From positions 20,184,001 to 20,248,000 of the forward strand of contig JAMPIT010000510.1 in NCBI GenBank assembly GCA_026261815.1: a stretch of 64,000 nucleotides of DNA, given 5' to 3'. Both the position numbers and the translations under genes were made by a program. Below are positions 28,175 through 39,700 of this stretch, piece by piece. The stretch is from Monarcha castaneiventris obscurior. Lineage: Eukaryota; Chordata; Aves; Passeriformes; Monarchidae. Under the pieces are notes generated by a model. That model was not told the origin of the DNA and did not search any database. It saw only the letters and a list, made by a program, of their open reading frames with translations. Each line of letters opens with the position of its first letter. The first letter of the stretch is position 1.

Positions 28175-28673
28175 ATGTACGTGAGCTACCTCCTGGAGAA
28201 GGACGGGCCCATGTACCCCGGCCCGGTACGGCACTCGGGGGGGCTTAACCTGGCGGCGCAGAACTTCGTCGGTGCCCCGCAGTACGCGGACTACGGCGGG
28301 TACCATGTGAACCTCGACGGCGCCCAGTCCCCGGGGCCGGCCTGGCCCGCGCCCTACGCCGCCCCGCTCCGCGACGACTGGGGCACCTATGGCCAAGGGG
28401 CGCCGCCGGCCGCCGGCCCCGTCCACGGCCTCAACGGGGGCTCCCCCGCCGCCCCCATGGCCTACAGCCCCGCCGACTACCACCACCACCACCACCCGCA
28501 CGCCCACCACCACGCCGGCCCCGCGCCCCACTGCTCCGCCGGGGTCATGCAGCCCCTCAACGCCGCCAGCGCCGCCGCCAGCGCCGCCCCCGAGCCGCTC
28601 TCCCCCGGTGGGCAGCGCCGCGGCCTCTGCGAGTGGATGAGGAAGCCGGCGCAGCCCCCGCTCAGCAGCCAAG
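28175..28673 (+). CDS. CDX2: CDX2 exon 1
   Basis: 166 codons plus one base, donor GTAAGT at 28,674. Holds the activation region, the polyhistidine stretch and the EWMRKP motif. Very GC-rich, so all six frames are open over long stretches; those overlapping frames are artefacts. Confidence 0.96.
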
Positions 28674-31463
28674 GTAAGTGGGGAACGAGGCCGGGCGGGC
28701 GGGGGCTGCCCCGCCGACGACTCCCGGTACGCCGGGCAGCCCGGCAAAGCCTTTTCTCGGGGAGAGCTCCCCGAAACAAACTCGCCCGAGGGTCGGTCCT
28801 CGGCAGAACAGGGCTGCCGGGCTTTGCCCACAGCCGGTCCGCGCTTCTGGGTGCCGGGCCGGCAGCGGTAGGAGCGGCGCTCCGCCGGTGAGCAGCCGCT
28901 GCCGGCCCCGGGGGCTCAGTGCCCGGCGGTGCGCTCCGGAGGAGCAGGGCGGAATGGCCCGGAGCCCGGGGAAACGCTCGCTCTTCCCCCCACTGCTCCG
29001 CTCTCCTGCTTATAGCCACTTAGAAGATTTTTATAACCAATTATAGTCATATAAATCATCGGCCGGTGTCGCTCCGCATTTGTTTCTGAGTCACTGGGCG
29101 CCTGCCCTTTATTAAGGTCTCCGTGCGGCCAGGCCTCCCGAACGACAGCGGCGGCCACTCGCCCGCCCGATCCCTGCGGGCCGGGCCGTGCCGTGCCGGG
29201 CCGTGCGAGGGCGTGCCCTCCCGGGTCAGGCCGTAGCCGGCGCCGCGCTCCCTTGTGATGTTAATACCCCCTCAGACCCCCTCTTTTATTCCCACCGTGC
29301 ATCTGCCAGGGGACATGCGTGTCCCGCGCTTTGATATACGCCTTCCACGAGTGCTATCTGTCCTATCCTATTTTCTTTTTTTTTTCTGTTTTTTTTTTCC
29401 TCTTTTTTAAATTTTTAAAAATATTTATATATAGCGGCCTGGAAAAAAGAAAAAAAAGGGATGACGACCTCGACAGTAAATAACGACATGGCATTCCCCT
29501 CTCATCCCCTGCCTTGCGTGACCGACGGCAGGGCTGGCGGGCGTTCCCCGGGCGGCGCGGAGTGGGAGCCTCGGCTACGCCTGTGGCCTCCGCGCCCCGG
29601 AGGAAAAGCCTCGGTGCCCCGGTGCCGACGGCTGGCGCAGCCACGTCCCGGGTGCCGGTGGAGCTCTCACAGGCCCACCGCGCTTCCCACAGCAGCCCGT
29701 GGTGTTCCCACAGTTTGGGCTTGTGCGGTGGTGGCCGGTCCCTTGTCTCCATTCAAATTCTCCCTTTGGAGCCAGTGTTTATGTTAATGTGCAGAGCTGG
29801 GGGGATGAAAGCGCCTGCCGCCATTTGTTCAGTAGTGGTAATTCAAACAGAATGTGGCTGTCATTAAGGCTTTGAGAAGGGTTTTTCTTTGATAAGATCT
29901 CCTTGTCCTGCATTGTTTGGGATTGTGTTCCCTATTCACTGGCTCTGGGGAGTTTTCTCTGATCAGGCTTGTATCTTTACAGGGTGCTTTTGTTGTGGTT
30001 TGCAGAGAGTTTACCTGAACAAAGTCAGCCTGCTAGCCATTAAGCACCTTGGGGGCAGAGACTCCCCGCCTCGGCTCCCTGGAGAACGGGAGGGCCAGGG
30101 ACACAACCAGTTAAACAAGAAACCCTCGGGAAAAGGAGGTCACCGGCTGCGGCGGTGCACTCTCGCCGGCTGCTCGCTGGGATTCGCCTACGGATTCCAT
30201 TCGGTTTTCGGTTTTTGGTTTGGGGTTTTTTGTTTGTTAGTTTTTTGGCTTGGGCTGGGGTTTTTTTAACTCCGAAGTTGCGCGTCACACTCTCAGGCTT
30301 TCCAAGAAATCCCTTTAGCCCCCATGCCGGAACAGAAAAGGGGGAGCTGGGCCGGTTCACGAGTGGCTCCCCGAGGCCGCTCCCGATTCTCCACTCCTTA
30401 GATCGCTGTTTCTCGTTTAGAAACGAAATCACCGTGCTCTGAATGGGCCTTTTCTCTCTTTCCCTCTTCCTCTTTCTCTATAAAAAGTTTATTGTCGCTC
30501 GGGAAGGCAAGACAAAGCCAAAAAGCCAACAAGTGCACAGTGAAGTTGTCCCCGTGCAAGGCAGGCGTGTGCGGTGGGGCCAGGGCTGGCAACCGGGGCT
30601 GGGAGCCTGCGCCTCCGGCATGCCTGGCATTGGTGTCCCATGTCTCCGAGGGACTGGGGAACGTCTCCTCTTCTGTGCTGCGCTCAGCAGAGCCCAGGGC
30701 AGGGGCAGGCGAGTAGCCAGCCCGGGAGGGGGGGATAGGACTGCTCCTGATCGCTCTGCACCGCAGAGAGGATGGCTGCGCTCAACTCTGCCCTTTGGCT
30801 TTGACTTTCTAAGCCCTGTCTTTGTGCTCCGCAGTTAAAACCAGGACGAAAGACAAGTACCGCGTCGTGTACACCGACCACCAGCGGCTGGAGCTGGAGA
30901 AGGAGTTTCACTACAGCCGCTACATCACCATCAGGAGAAAAGCGGAGCTGGCCTCCAACCTGGGGCTGTCGGAGAGGCAGGTCTGTTCCTAGAGTGCCGC
31001 TCCGTACGCTCTCCACGTGTGGCCGGGCTGCGGGGGGCAGGGATGCGCGGGACGGGGATGCGCGGGACGGGGCTGCGCGGGGGCAGGGATGCACGGGGGC
31101 AGGGTTGCGCGGGAAGGGGCTGCGCGGGGGCAGGGATGCGCGGGACGGGGCTGCGCGGGGGCAGGGATGCGCGGGACGGCGCTGCGCGGGGGCGGAACGC
31201 GCGAGGTTGGGATGCGGTCTCGGTGAGAGCCCCTGAGAGGGGATTACATCCCCGGCGAACCGCCCCCCCTCACTCCCCTGTCCACCCCCCGGCAGGTGAA
31301 AATCTGGTTCCAGAACCGGCGGGCGAAGGAGAGGAAGATCAACAAGAAGAAGCTGCAGCAGGCGCAGCCCGGCGGCGCGGAGCCCCTCAGCCCCAGCGCC
31401 TCGTTGCAGGGTCCCGCTGCCGGGGCGGCCCCAGCCGGGCTGGGCCCCGCAGCCCCGCAGTGA
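28175..31463 (+). CDS. CDX2: CDX2 caudal-type homeobox transcription factor
   Basis: ParaHox transcription factor that specifies intestinal epithelium, posterior axis and trophectoderm-type tissue, binding TTTAT-type sites in the nucleus. Three exons give 270 residues (human 313). The start is the ATG at 28,175 because the protein then opens [15 protein letters not shown] like human CDX2. Order: N-terminal activation region with [14 protein letters not shown] and [12 protein letters not shown]; a His-rich run (about residues 105-115); [20 protein letters not shown], whose W is a PBX-type contact; and a homeodomain from [14 protein letters not shown] to [17 protein letters not shown]. The alanine run that interrupts YHV-NLD in human is absent and the tail is short. 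Flanked by FLT3 upstream and PDX1 downstream (tail to tail). Confidence 0.97.
29005..29125. promoter_or_regulatory. candidate CDX2 intron-1 element A
   Basis: AT-rich island in GC-rich intron: TTTTTATAACC, CAATTATAG, CATATAAATC and CCTTTATTAAGG, i.e. several CDX/HOX-type TTTAT or ATAAA cores within 120 bases. Suggests autoregulation by CDX proteins. Inferred. Confidence 0.45.
29765..30050. promoter_or_regulatory. candidate CDX2 intron-1 element B
   Basis: AT-richer block with a fused CTTTGATAAG (29,887-29,896), i.e. a TCF/LEF core overlapping a GATA core, plus GTTTATGTTAATG, GGTAATTC, GAACAAAG (TCF/SOX type, near 30,017) and CCATTAAGC. It fits a Wnt- and GATA-responsive gut enhancer. Inferred. 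Confidence 0.45.
30835..30980 (+). CDS. CDX2: CDX2 exon 2 (homeodomain, helices 1-2)
   Basis: Acceptor CCGCAG. 146 bases, reading [20 protein letters not shown] then [20 protein letters not shown] and SNLGLSERQ. The donor is GTCTGT, weaker than consensus, but it sits exactly at the conserved SERQ/VKIW junction. Confidence 0.96.
30981..31295 (+). other. CDX2: CDX2 intron 2 (315 bp)
   Basis: Short intron, more than half of it a GC-rich tandem repeat, ending in CCCCCCGGCAG. Confidence 0.9.
31029..31195. repeat. GC-rich minisatellite inside CDX2 intron 2
   Basis: Degenerate tandem array of about 15-base modules alternating GATGCGCGGGACGGG-type and CTGCGCGGGGGCAGG-type units. It begins about 50 bases after a weak splice donor. 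The repetitive frames on the plus strand are artefacts of this array. Confidence 0.92.
31296..31463 (+). CDS. CDX2: CDX2 exon 3 (recognition helix, C-terminus)
   Basis: Reads [20 protein letters not shown] then a short Q/A/P/G-rich tail ([10 protein letters not shown] is a recognisable human-like block), stopping at TGA 31,461-31,463. 55 codons plus stop; human is longer because of a glutamine/proline run missing here. Confidence 0.96.
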   Translation: MKIWFQNRRAKERKINKKKLQQAQPGGAEPLSPSASLQGPAAGAAPAGLGPAAPQ

Positions 31464-31840
31464 CAGCGCTGGGGACAGCGGCGCAGGGACTGCTGGAGGA
31501 CGCAGCGGATCGGGCCGGGCAGGGCCGGGTAGGGCCGGGGGACACGGCGGGAGCGGCCCCCCCGATGCACTGCACCGCCCCGCGGGGCCGGCCGTGTGTA
31601 CAGGTGTACAGTGTATGTGTCTCGTCGTCCGGGGGAAGCGTGTCCATCGCTTTATTAATGTTATTATTATTGTGTTTGGGTGCTTTTTTTACCCTGGAAT
31701 TTGTTAGATAAAAGTGGGGGCACTGCCTTGCCAGTCAACCCCCGGTATATCTCAGGGATCGGTCCAAAAGACCTTAGAAATGTTGTTGGGCTAATGATGA
31801 ATTTTAGCAGGAAAAAAAAAAAATTAAAGCACATTTTTTT
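31464..31840 (+). other. CDX2: CDX2 3' UTR (probable)
   Basis: Follows the stop. GC-rich for about 150 bases, then T-rich with TTATTATTATTG. A candidate poly(A) signal ATTAAA at 31,823-31,828 would give a 3' UTR of about 370-400 bases; a longer form is possible. Confidence 0.5.
31823..31828 (+). terminator. CDX2: candidate CDX2 poly(A) signal ATTAAA
   Basis: Common AATAAA variant followed by a T-rich tract (31,834-31,868) that could act as a downstream element. Usage is inferred. Confidence 0.4.
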
Positions 31841-33199
31841 TTATTTTATATTTTATTTTATTTTATTCTTGCAACCATGAATATGCAAAATGTTCGTTCT
31901 GCCCTAAGGGTCAGAGCAGACAAGATAAGGCACTGTTTAAACGTTCAGAAGTGAATTGCTTAACGTTAGACACTTGTAAAAGAGCCCATAAATCCAGTGT
32001 AGATAGTCATCCATCCAGATTTATTAGCTGCAGTGCAGAGAAATTGAAAGAATTTCAGCTCTTGTGAAAAAGGTGTCCTGTCGTGCTGGAGTGAGGAGCC
32101 TTGTTTGCATGTGCAATGTCCCCTTGGTAAAACTATGTGCTGTTTCTCACATCCTTACAATTTCTATCTTGTTGGCAGGGGGCGGGGGTGGAGGAGGGGG
32201 GGTGCTTCAGTTGATTTTCCAAAATGCCCTTGATTTTATCAGCTTTATGTAGGCTTCATCACAGCTCCATCAGAAGCAGAAATCCTCGGAGGAGCTCTGT
32301 GGTATATCAAAGCCTACTTTGCACAGACTGTGGCCCTTTTCCACATGCTGTCTAGGTGGAGGAGATCAGGGTGGAGATGCCAAATGACTCACTTAGCCAG
32401 AGATGAAAACAAGAAAAGTCCAGCTGATTTGGCCAAATCGCCCTGGCTGTTTGCCATATGTATTTCTTACTTAGGGATGGGAGAAGCCCAACTGTGAAGT
32501 GAGGCCAAGTTGGAGCAATCACGCTGCAGCCAGTGCCCTTGGCTGGGTGTGGAGCCAGCTCATGTGGGCCTGGGCCCTGGCAGAGATGGGAGCACTGTCC
32601 AAGCCCCAAGCACTTTACCTGGATTATTGATTTCCCCGGGATTTAGGCCCATGCTGTTCAGTTTTTCTCATCAAATTTATTTATGTTATTCCATTTATCT
32701 TCTTTGGGGCACTTTGTTTTTTTTCCTTGTTGAAGCTTTTCTTACCTTTTTGTTAAAAGCCAAAGCCAAATGCCAGTAGCATCTACAGAACTGCATGGGG
32801 AGAATGCTTTAGTCAGGGCCTGACCCTACTGACAAGGCAGCTCTCTCTGCCTGAGGGAACTTGGGCGAATGGAAAGCACCAGCCCCAAAGTCTCTGCGCT
32901 GCATTTTGTCTGCATGCAGCTCCATGCCTTGCCGGGCCAGGGGCTGGCAGTCCGACAGCAGACATGTGGCCATGCAAACCTGATCCAGGGCTCCTATGCC
33001 TGGGAGAAGACCTTGGTGGGAGGCAGCAGCTCTGGTGCAAGAAACCTGATCGATTTTCTGCTGCTTGTGAGGTCTCTGAAGGGAGGCATGGGTGCAGCAC
33101 CAAAGCAGCCACGCTCATTGCGCATGGGCTTGACACACAGCACGTCCTGCTGGGTCCAATGTCCATGGTTCGCTCCTGATCGGGGGGACGCAGGAGCCA
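31841..33199. other. CDX2-PDX1 intergenic, first part
   Basis: Ordinary-GC sequence with a T-rich tract at 31,834-31,868 and a G-rich run (GGGGGCGGGGGTGGAGGAGG-like) at about 32,178-32,202. No gene or transposon recognised. Confidence 0.6.
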
Positions 33200-33570
33200 G
33201 ATTCATCCTTCCGCCACTCTAAAGGGTCCTTGGATCGTTCTGGAGGAGCGGCTGGGGACAACAAAAGCTGAGCAGCGCCCAAACCGAGGGTCTTGGCTCT
33301 GCAGCAGCAGCCCTGAACCCGGGCAGAGCACTTGCACCGGGGCTCTCCGAGCTGGAAGGGCCCTGCAGGCACCACGACCCACTGCTGCCTCTGCGCTCTC
33401 CCCGGCCACGAGGGCTCTCGGGCGGCAGCAGCCAAGGCGCAGCAGCCCCGGGCGGGGCCGCCCCTTCGAGGATGTCCTCTGGCGCCCGGGGCCACCCCCG
33501 CAGCATTGATCCCAGCCCGGCTGCTGCCGGAGCTGCTGCGCGTTGCTGCGATACGCCTGTCAATAAACCC
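33200..33570. promoter_or_regulatory. GC-rich island in the CDX2-PDX1 interval
   Basis: About 370 bases with raised GC and CpG density, about 1.7 kb after the CDX2 stop. Open frames on both strands look compositional. It could be an unannotated non-coding RNA promoter or an intergenic island. Confidence 0.4.
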
Positions 33571-36425
33571 TGTTTGGATTGTGGAGCAGAGCGCAAGGTT
33601 TGTTTGTTTAGTGGTTAGAGGTTCAAAAGTCGGCATTGTCCCACTGCAAATGAGCACAAGTTTTTTCTCCCTAAGGAAAAGCTGGCTCTGCTGAGTGGGA
33701 GGGAGAGATATCGGTGGGCCCTTTTATTTGCTTCCAGGAATAATTAATGGCAGTGAGAAAAAAGATGACCACGGAGTTATGAAAGACCATCAATAAGTAA
33801 ATTAATCACAAAGGATCTGGGGGTGTAAGAGGTGCTGCTTGCTGTGGTTTTGTTGGCATTGGCCCATGCCCGTGGGGCTGGGGTGACACGGAACTGGCAG
33901 AATCCAGGTCTCCTTATTGCAGTGGTGGCACACAGTTGCCCCTGGCACCAGCCCAGGCATGGTAACATTTGGGACAGTTCCTGTAATCTTTCAGTAGTGT
34001 GCTTTGTGGGTTGGGGTTTTTTAATGCTGGAAGTGTGAAAATTTCTTTCTTGCCTGTAGGACTTTTGAGAAAGGAAGCTGCCTTCATTGAGGTGAACTGC
34101 TTGATGTCCACAGAAGTTTTTAAACATCCCCATTACAGATCTCTTGCTCTCTCTGTTAGCAAGCATTCATTTTCTGAACTCTCCCCAGACTCTTGACTCT
34201 GGCAATGCAGAACTCAGATTTCTGAGTGTAAGAAGCAAGTAACTAAGCAAATCATATCCACTCCAATATCAAGTATGTCCTGTCTCCCATCCCTAAGCAA
34301 GCAAACCACCAACCTTCTGTATTCCTTTATATTCCTCATGTACCATAAAGGAGTGTGAAAAGGAACAAATTGGGTAGCCTGTTTATTTGAGTGGGTATTT
34401 ACAGGCACCTGGATCAGTCTGTAGCTGAACCATGACATTGAACTAGATCTGTTTGTCAGAGGTGACCCCCCGATCAACCCATGGGTGTTTTCAGTTCTCA
34501 CAGAGCTCCATGCTGTCCTGCAGCAGCAAGCCAAGACAGACTGGGGGGGCTCAACAGCTCAGAGCTGCTGCACCTTGCTCGCCTGATAGGGGCTGGAGCA
34601 GAAGTCCATGAAAAAGAAATCCAGGAAATAGGTTTGACCCCAAATTTGCAGGATGGAAGTCCCCTGCTCTCCCTCTCTTGTCAGATTTTCCCGCTCCTGT
34701 CACTGTACAATAACAAACCAATTAGGATTCCTTCTCTTGGATTAACTCTTAGGCAAATACCAGTTTCTCAAGAAAGCTCTTTGAGTCTGGGGCAAGGGAC
34801 GACAATATGTGTCATAACCCATCATGGGAAGAACAGTAAGGTCCTTAGAGGACTTGAATAGCACCTAGAGCAAATGTCTGATTCCTCCTATCTGAAGTAT
34901 CTTTTAGAGGCACTTTTTGTGTCCTCAGTCTGATGGCTGAGCACTCTGGATAGGCAGGATGAAGACAGTAACCTTTTTAAAAAATAATAAAAATTAAAAT
35001 CTCACATTAGGAGTTACAACTTCTGATATATTCTCTATCCAGCTTTTCGCCCACACTAGTGACCTGTGTGAGACAGGCTGTTTCCATCTGTGGATGAAGC
35101 AGTGGCTAGAAGTGCATATCCCAGCCATCTAACAGAGGGCAGGGCCTGTCCTTCAGAAACTGAAGGGGGTTTGCTGTGACTGACTGAAATCATGGCTCCA
35201 GAGGACTGTGTGAGGCCATAGGTTTCTCTTTGCTACTCCATCAGCAGCTGGTGAGGAAGAGGAAATCATGAAGTGTACAATTCCATCGACACAGCTCTGC
35301 TGTGTCATAGCCAAAATTCATGACCAAATACTTTCCCTTGGTCCCACACAAGTAATGGAGCCGTGTGCTGAAGTTTAGAGCAGCTAGAGCTGAAAGCAAA
35401 CCTTGAATTGATGCCAGAGAGGCAGCACTGGAGGCCTTACAGGAAGCAAACTGCTTGTAAATTGTAACAAAAGTCAGCAGGACACAAGTCCATGGAGAGC
35501 AGTCCAGCTGCACAGGTAGCTCAGGGAGAGAGCAAGGCCACCTTGGAGTGAGAGGCTGTGGGATGCGTGGCCTGAGGCAGCAGAGTACAGGTGCCAAGGA
35601 GGTGCGTGCTAGGAACCTCCCTAGCAAAACGCCTCTGGTTACTGTCAGAGAGCCGTGGCAGAGAAGTGTCGGGAACCTCTGGGGACAGAGGGGAACAAAC
35701 TCTCCCAGAAGCCTTAGCAGCCTTCTGGGCTTTGCTCCAGAACAGCTCTTTGATGGAGCAGGATGTTCCCACTGCCCTCGCTGATGAGGAAGTGCTGTTT
35801 CCTCCTCACCTGCATGTTCTGCCGTGCTGTGACTCAGGTGAACACAGTTTCTTCTAATTAATGGCACAGCTTCTGCAATGCCCCCAGTTCCATTCTCAGT
35901 TTTTGGCACTTTCAGATGTCAAACTTACCCTCCTTGAAAGAGGGCAACAGAGAGTTACTTGCAAAGAAACAGGAAAAATTCAAGCTATTCACAAAAACAA
36001 ACAGTTTGCTGCCAGGAGACTGGAATTGCAGACCTGGGAATCCCTTTCAAGCCCTGCCTTTCTAAATTGAGGTATCATCTGTTTTGGGATGACACCCACT
36101 GGATCCCCTTGCTTCAAAGTAGGTACAAGAAAACAGAGGACGAAAACTCACAGATGATTCTCATTACATGTTCACACGGATTTCTAGATACCAATCTGTG
36201 GCATTCATTATACTCCAGTCCAGTTAGCCATTGGCAAGTAACAGGAATAATTTTCTCTTTGCTCCTAATTTCCTCCAATTAAAATACTAACTAAGCTAAA
36301 ATAAAATCTAACGTAATTTGTTTAATAGATAATCTATTTAATGTAATATCTAACCTGTTGGTCCAGGTAGATGTTTTGATTCAATTTTTCAAATTAAGGG
36401 AAGTCCATCATTACCTTTCTTAAGT
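33571..36425. other. CDX2-PDX1 intergenic, second part
   Basis: No gene recognised. The 222-codon minus frame at 35,241-35,909 has no domain or family signal and I treat it as chance. Confidence 0.55.
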
Positions 36426-36429
36426 GTGC

Positions 36430-36720
36430 TCCATAGAATCATATGATAGTGTGGGTTGGAAGGGACCTTTAAAACTCATCTAGGTCCTACTGCCCTGCAA
36501 TGAGCAGGGACATCTTCAGATGGATCACGTTGCTCAGAGCCCCATCCAACCTGACCTTGAATGCTTCCAGGGATGGGGCATCCACCCCTCTGTGAGTAAT
36601 CCATGCCCTTCATGCCCTCTCTGAGAAACAAGTTCATGTTTCACCACTCTCATTGTAAAAATTTCCTCCTTACATCTGATATAAATGTAACCTCCTTTAG
36701 TTTAAATCTCTAACAGCTCA
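36430..36720 (-). mobile_element. CR1 LINE 3'-end fragment
   Basis: Reverse complement of a CR1 tail: CATAGAATCATATGATAG, then GGGTTGGAAGGGACCT, then the usual CATCCAACCTGACCTTGAA block. Truncated at both coding and 5' ends. Assigned from remembered consensus. Confidence 0.9.
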
Positions 36721-39700
36721 TTTCCAACCTGCTGATCCCTAGCACTTGAGCTGGACTGAAGAAAATTAGAAAGATGCCAAGTGTAACATCTGCCCCTCAG
36801 TGCCCCCGCAGCCAGCTGCAACAGGCAGGGTTGGGGGAACAAAAACACTGCTTTTAGTGCTATTCCAAAAGAAGAGAACAAGCCAAACAGAACAGAACAC
36901 ATGGAACTTCCCTGCTTTCAGCATTCTTTTTCCCTTAGTCACCCAGGTATTTTTGGGCAGCTGTTGCAAGTTCGTGCAGTTTTGTTTTTGAGTCAGATCC
37001 TGTTCTCCTGACATGTCTTGCTGCCTTCCACAGAGTCACAGCCTGTCCTGCAGATAACTTGCATAGACCCAAAGACCTTTGTCAGAGAAAAGCTGCCTTA
37101 TCTCCTGCATTCTTTGGAAAGGGATGTTCCTCACTGCTCTGTCCCTTCCTCTGCTGGCAGACAAGACAATCTTTCAGCCCTGGAAACCGAGATTGGTTGT
37201 GGCCTAATTTTTCCATGCCATGGTCTGACCATGCAAACAGAAGGATCACTTAGGGCTACAAGACTTGATTGGTCTCTTGCTTCCCTGAGAAACAACAGCT
37301 AGGGCTTTCAACAAATGCTTGCTTGTAATCAAGTCCTTGGAGAACATCCTGATGCAGAACTCAAACAGAAACCAGATGCATGATTCAGGGCACTCCACAA
37401 TCAGGTGAGTTCCAGGATTTTTAAGATCACAATTCTGCTTTTAGGCACCTCGAGTGCAGTACGGGCAAGACGTGGACACCAAGCAGCCTTCTGAGACTCC
37501 AAAGGCATTTAAACTCCTAAAGCAAGCAAGGGTCAAAAGGCATAAGTATACAAGATTTTTCTTCCGTTTTCCAGAGTTTGAAAATGAGCCAATTACTCTC
37601 ATGGAGGTTGTTGGAAGTAATATAAAGAGCTGTGCAACAGTTAACTACTGAGGTGTCTTTAAAGATAACTCAAACTTTTGATTATGTTTTAGGGAAATTC
37701 CAGTACTCTCTTGATCTATGGACTTCTTTGTTATTTGTAAAATTTCAGGTGAGATGGAATTTACATCGGTGAGAATGGTTTCCTATCCATAATACCAAAG
37801 AATTTTTATTCCATCTTAAAATAAAAATGTGCTATTTTAAGAATAATCAAACCACTCATTTTTCAAACGTATTAAGTGCATAAGTGTATGTTGTTTTTCT
37901 GGCAATTATGCTTATTTTTTTAGATCTTCTTTCATCCCCACCAAGGCGCTTGTATGCATCTACAGAGGTGGAGGTAGAGCTAAACACGGAGATCTGAAAA
38001 GGGGGCTCTGAAAACATCTTGCGCAAGTACTCCCAGGAATGTAGTGACTCAGAAGAAAAAGCGACTTTCTCTTATCAGGAGCGCGTTTCTTCCTCGAGGA
38101 CTTCAATCTAGAAACATGATCCTTTTTCTGTTCCCAGTAACGACGTCCTGCTCTTCCAAGGCCAGAGCAACACTTTGGACCTACTCCTTCCTTCTCAGTC
38201 ACTCCCTCACCAGTCTCCTATCGTGGCTCCAAAGGTGTTTTCCATCCTCAGAGGCTGGGTCGCTGCTCACAGCTCCTGCCGGTAAAACATGCCCTTTGTT
38301 ATCTCTTTGCCTGTGGACACACGTTCCTGAATTGGAGCAGGAAAACATCGACACCGGCCCAAGGACAGTGGCTGCTCAGGCAGGGGCACATGGGGCTGGC
38401 ATGGCAAGGGTCCAGCAGTCCAGAAAAGTCTGTGGTGGTCCAGAGACTGGCAGGATTCAGCCTGCTTCTATGCACATCCCTCCTCAGACATACTACCATG
38501 GACACCTGAAAACCTGCCTCCTTCCCTCCTGGCCTAGGAAACTGCTCCTATATGCTCCATGGGCTGGGAGCTACTATCACACAAATATCCTGGTCCTGAC
38601 CCCATATGCAAGAGACAGCAAGATTCAAGTGTAGAAGGAGAAAGAAAGGAAGGAATTTTCCTGTCTCAGAGATAAGGAGATTACTTCTGCCATGGTAAGG
38701 GAAAGAGCAGGGGCTGCAGTGCCAAGTGCTCCAGGAGGCAGGGGATGCCCTCAGTGGCACCGGCTGCCTCCCTGCTGAGGGGGAGCCCCGGCACCACTAC
38801 TGCAGGGACCAGTGCCACTCACCCCGACCTGGCAGCTGCCTGGGCCCCGGGAGCCTCCTGTGGTCTGTGCTCTGAGGTCCAGAGCTGAGGGAGAACCTGC
38901 TGAGAGGGACACAGGTAAATGCTCCACAGCAGCTTGCAGAGCCCACAAAAAACACAGAAGGAAGGAAGGAAGGAAGGGGTGAGAGCCCAGCAGCCACTGC
39001 TCCATTCCATGTGGGTCCCTCACTGTGTCTCACCATGCCACTCCCCTCCCTGTCCACCCAACCTGCTCAACTCACTGGTCCCTTCCTGACCGTCCAGGAA
39101 AAAGCAAGGCTCAGTACGAAGCATTAGGAGCACACTCAGCACAAAATGATGATTCATGCTGAAGGAAGCAGCAGTGTGTTTTTATCTGACTTCAAGCGTT
39201 TAACCTCGCTCAATCTACTTTTCCGCTGTAAACATCATGCTCTATGTGTGCTGTTCTATAGAAGACATGTGACTGTTTTCTCCCTAATCAGCACATGCTC
39301 AGATCCCTTCAGCAGTGCTCTTCAAATTCAAGTCAGTCTAGGTTCAGAGGTTCTCAGCCTGGCTCCCAGATACTGCACTGCTCTGGCATCCTGCAGCATC
39401 AAACCCCTTGAGCAGAGCACTTGTCTCACAAGGTCAAGATCAACGTAGTCACGTTTCTTTACTCTCATGGAAATTCTCTGAAGTCACCCAAAGTCAGCTT
39501 AGGTGACAGAAATCTTCCTTGCTGCAGTCAAGTTGCCCATTTGATAAGCGAATGTAGGGCTGAATTCCTACATCTGTCCTAACAAATTGAAAAGTGCCAG
39601 GAAATATTCCTGGGCACTGCAGCTCAATCAGCTGAGTTGGTAAATGACTGGCGTGGTCCACAGCCAGCCGTTGGCTTGGGCCAGCTTTTGCTTGCCCAGG

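Larger units (their letters stand above)
28674..30834 (+). other. CDX2: CDX2 intron 1 (2.16 kb)
   Basis: GC-rich at the 5' end. It contains two AT-rich candidate enhancers (annotated separately) and a T/A tract at 29,370-29,455. It ends in the CTCCGCAG acceptor. Confidence 0.85.

Noticed and set aside
27983..28831. 282-codon minus frame opposite CDX2 exon 1
   Set aside because: Antisense shadow of a GC-rich exon; no domain.
31019..31711. 230-codon plus frame across CDX2 intron 2 and exon 3
   Set aside because: It reads the minisatellite and the wrong frame of exon 3. The correct frame is fixed by the homeodomain.
35241..35909. 222-codon minus frame
   Set aside because: No recognisable family and no supporting signals. 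Kept out as chance, though a search would settle it.
38044..38634. 196-codon plus frame in the CDX2-PDX1 interval
   Set aside because: No domain, compositional bias or splice context; within the range of chance frames for 64 kb.
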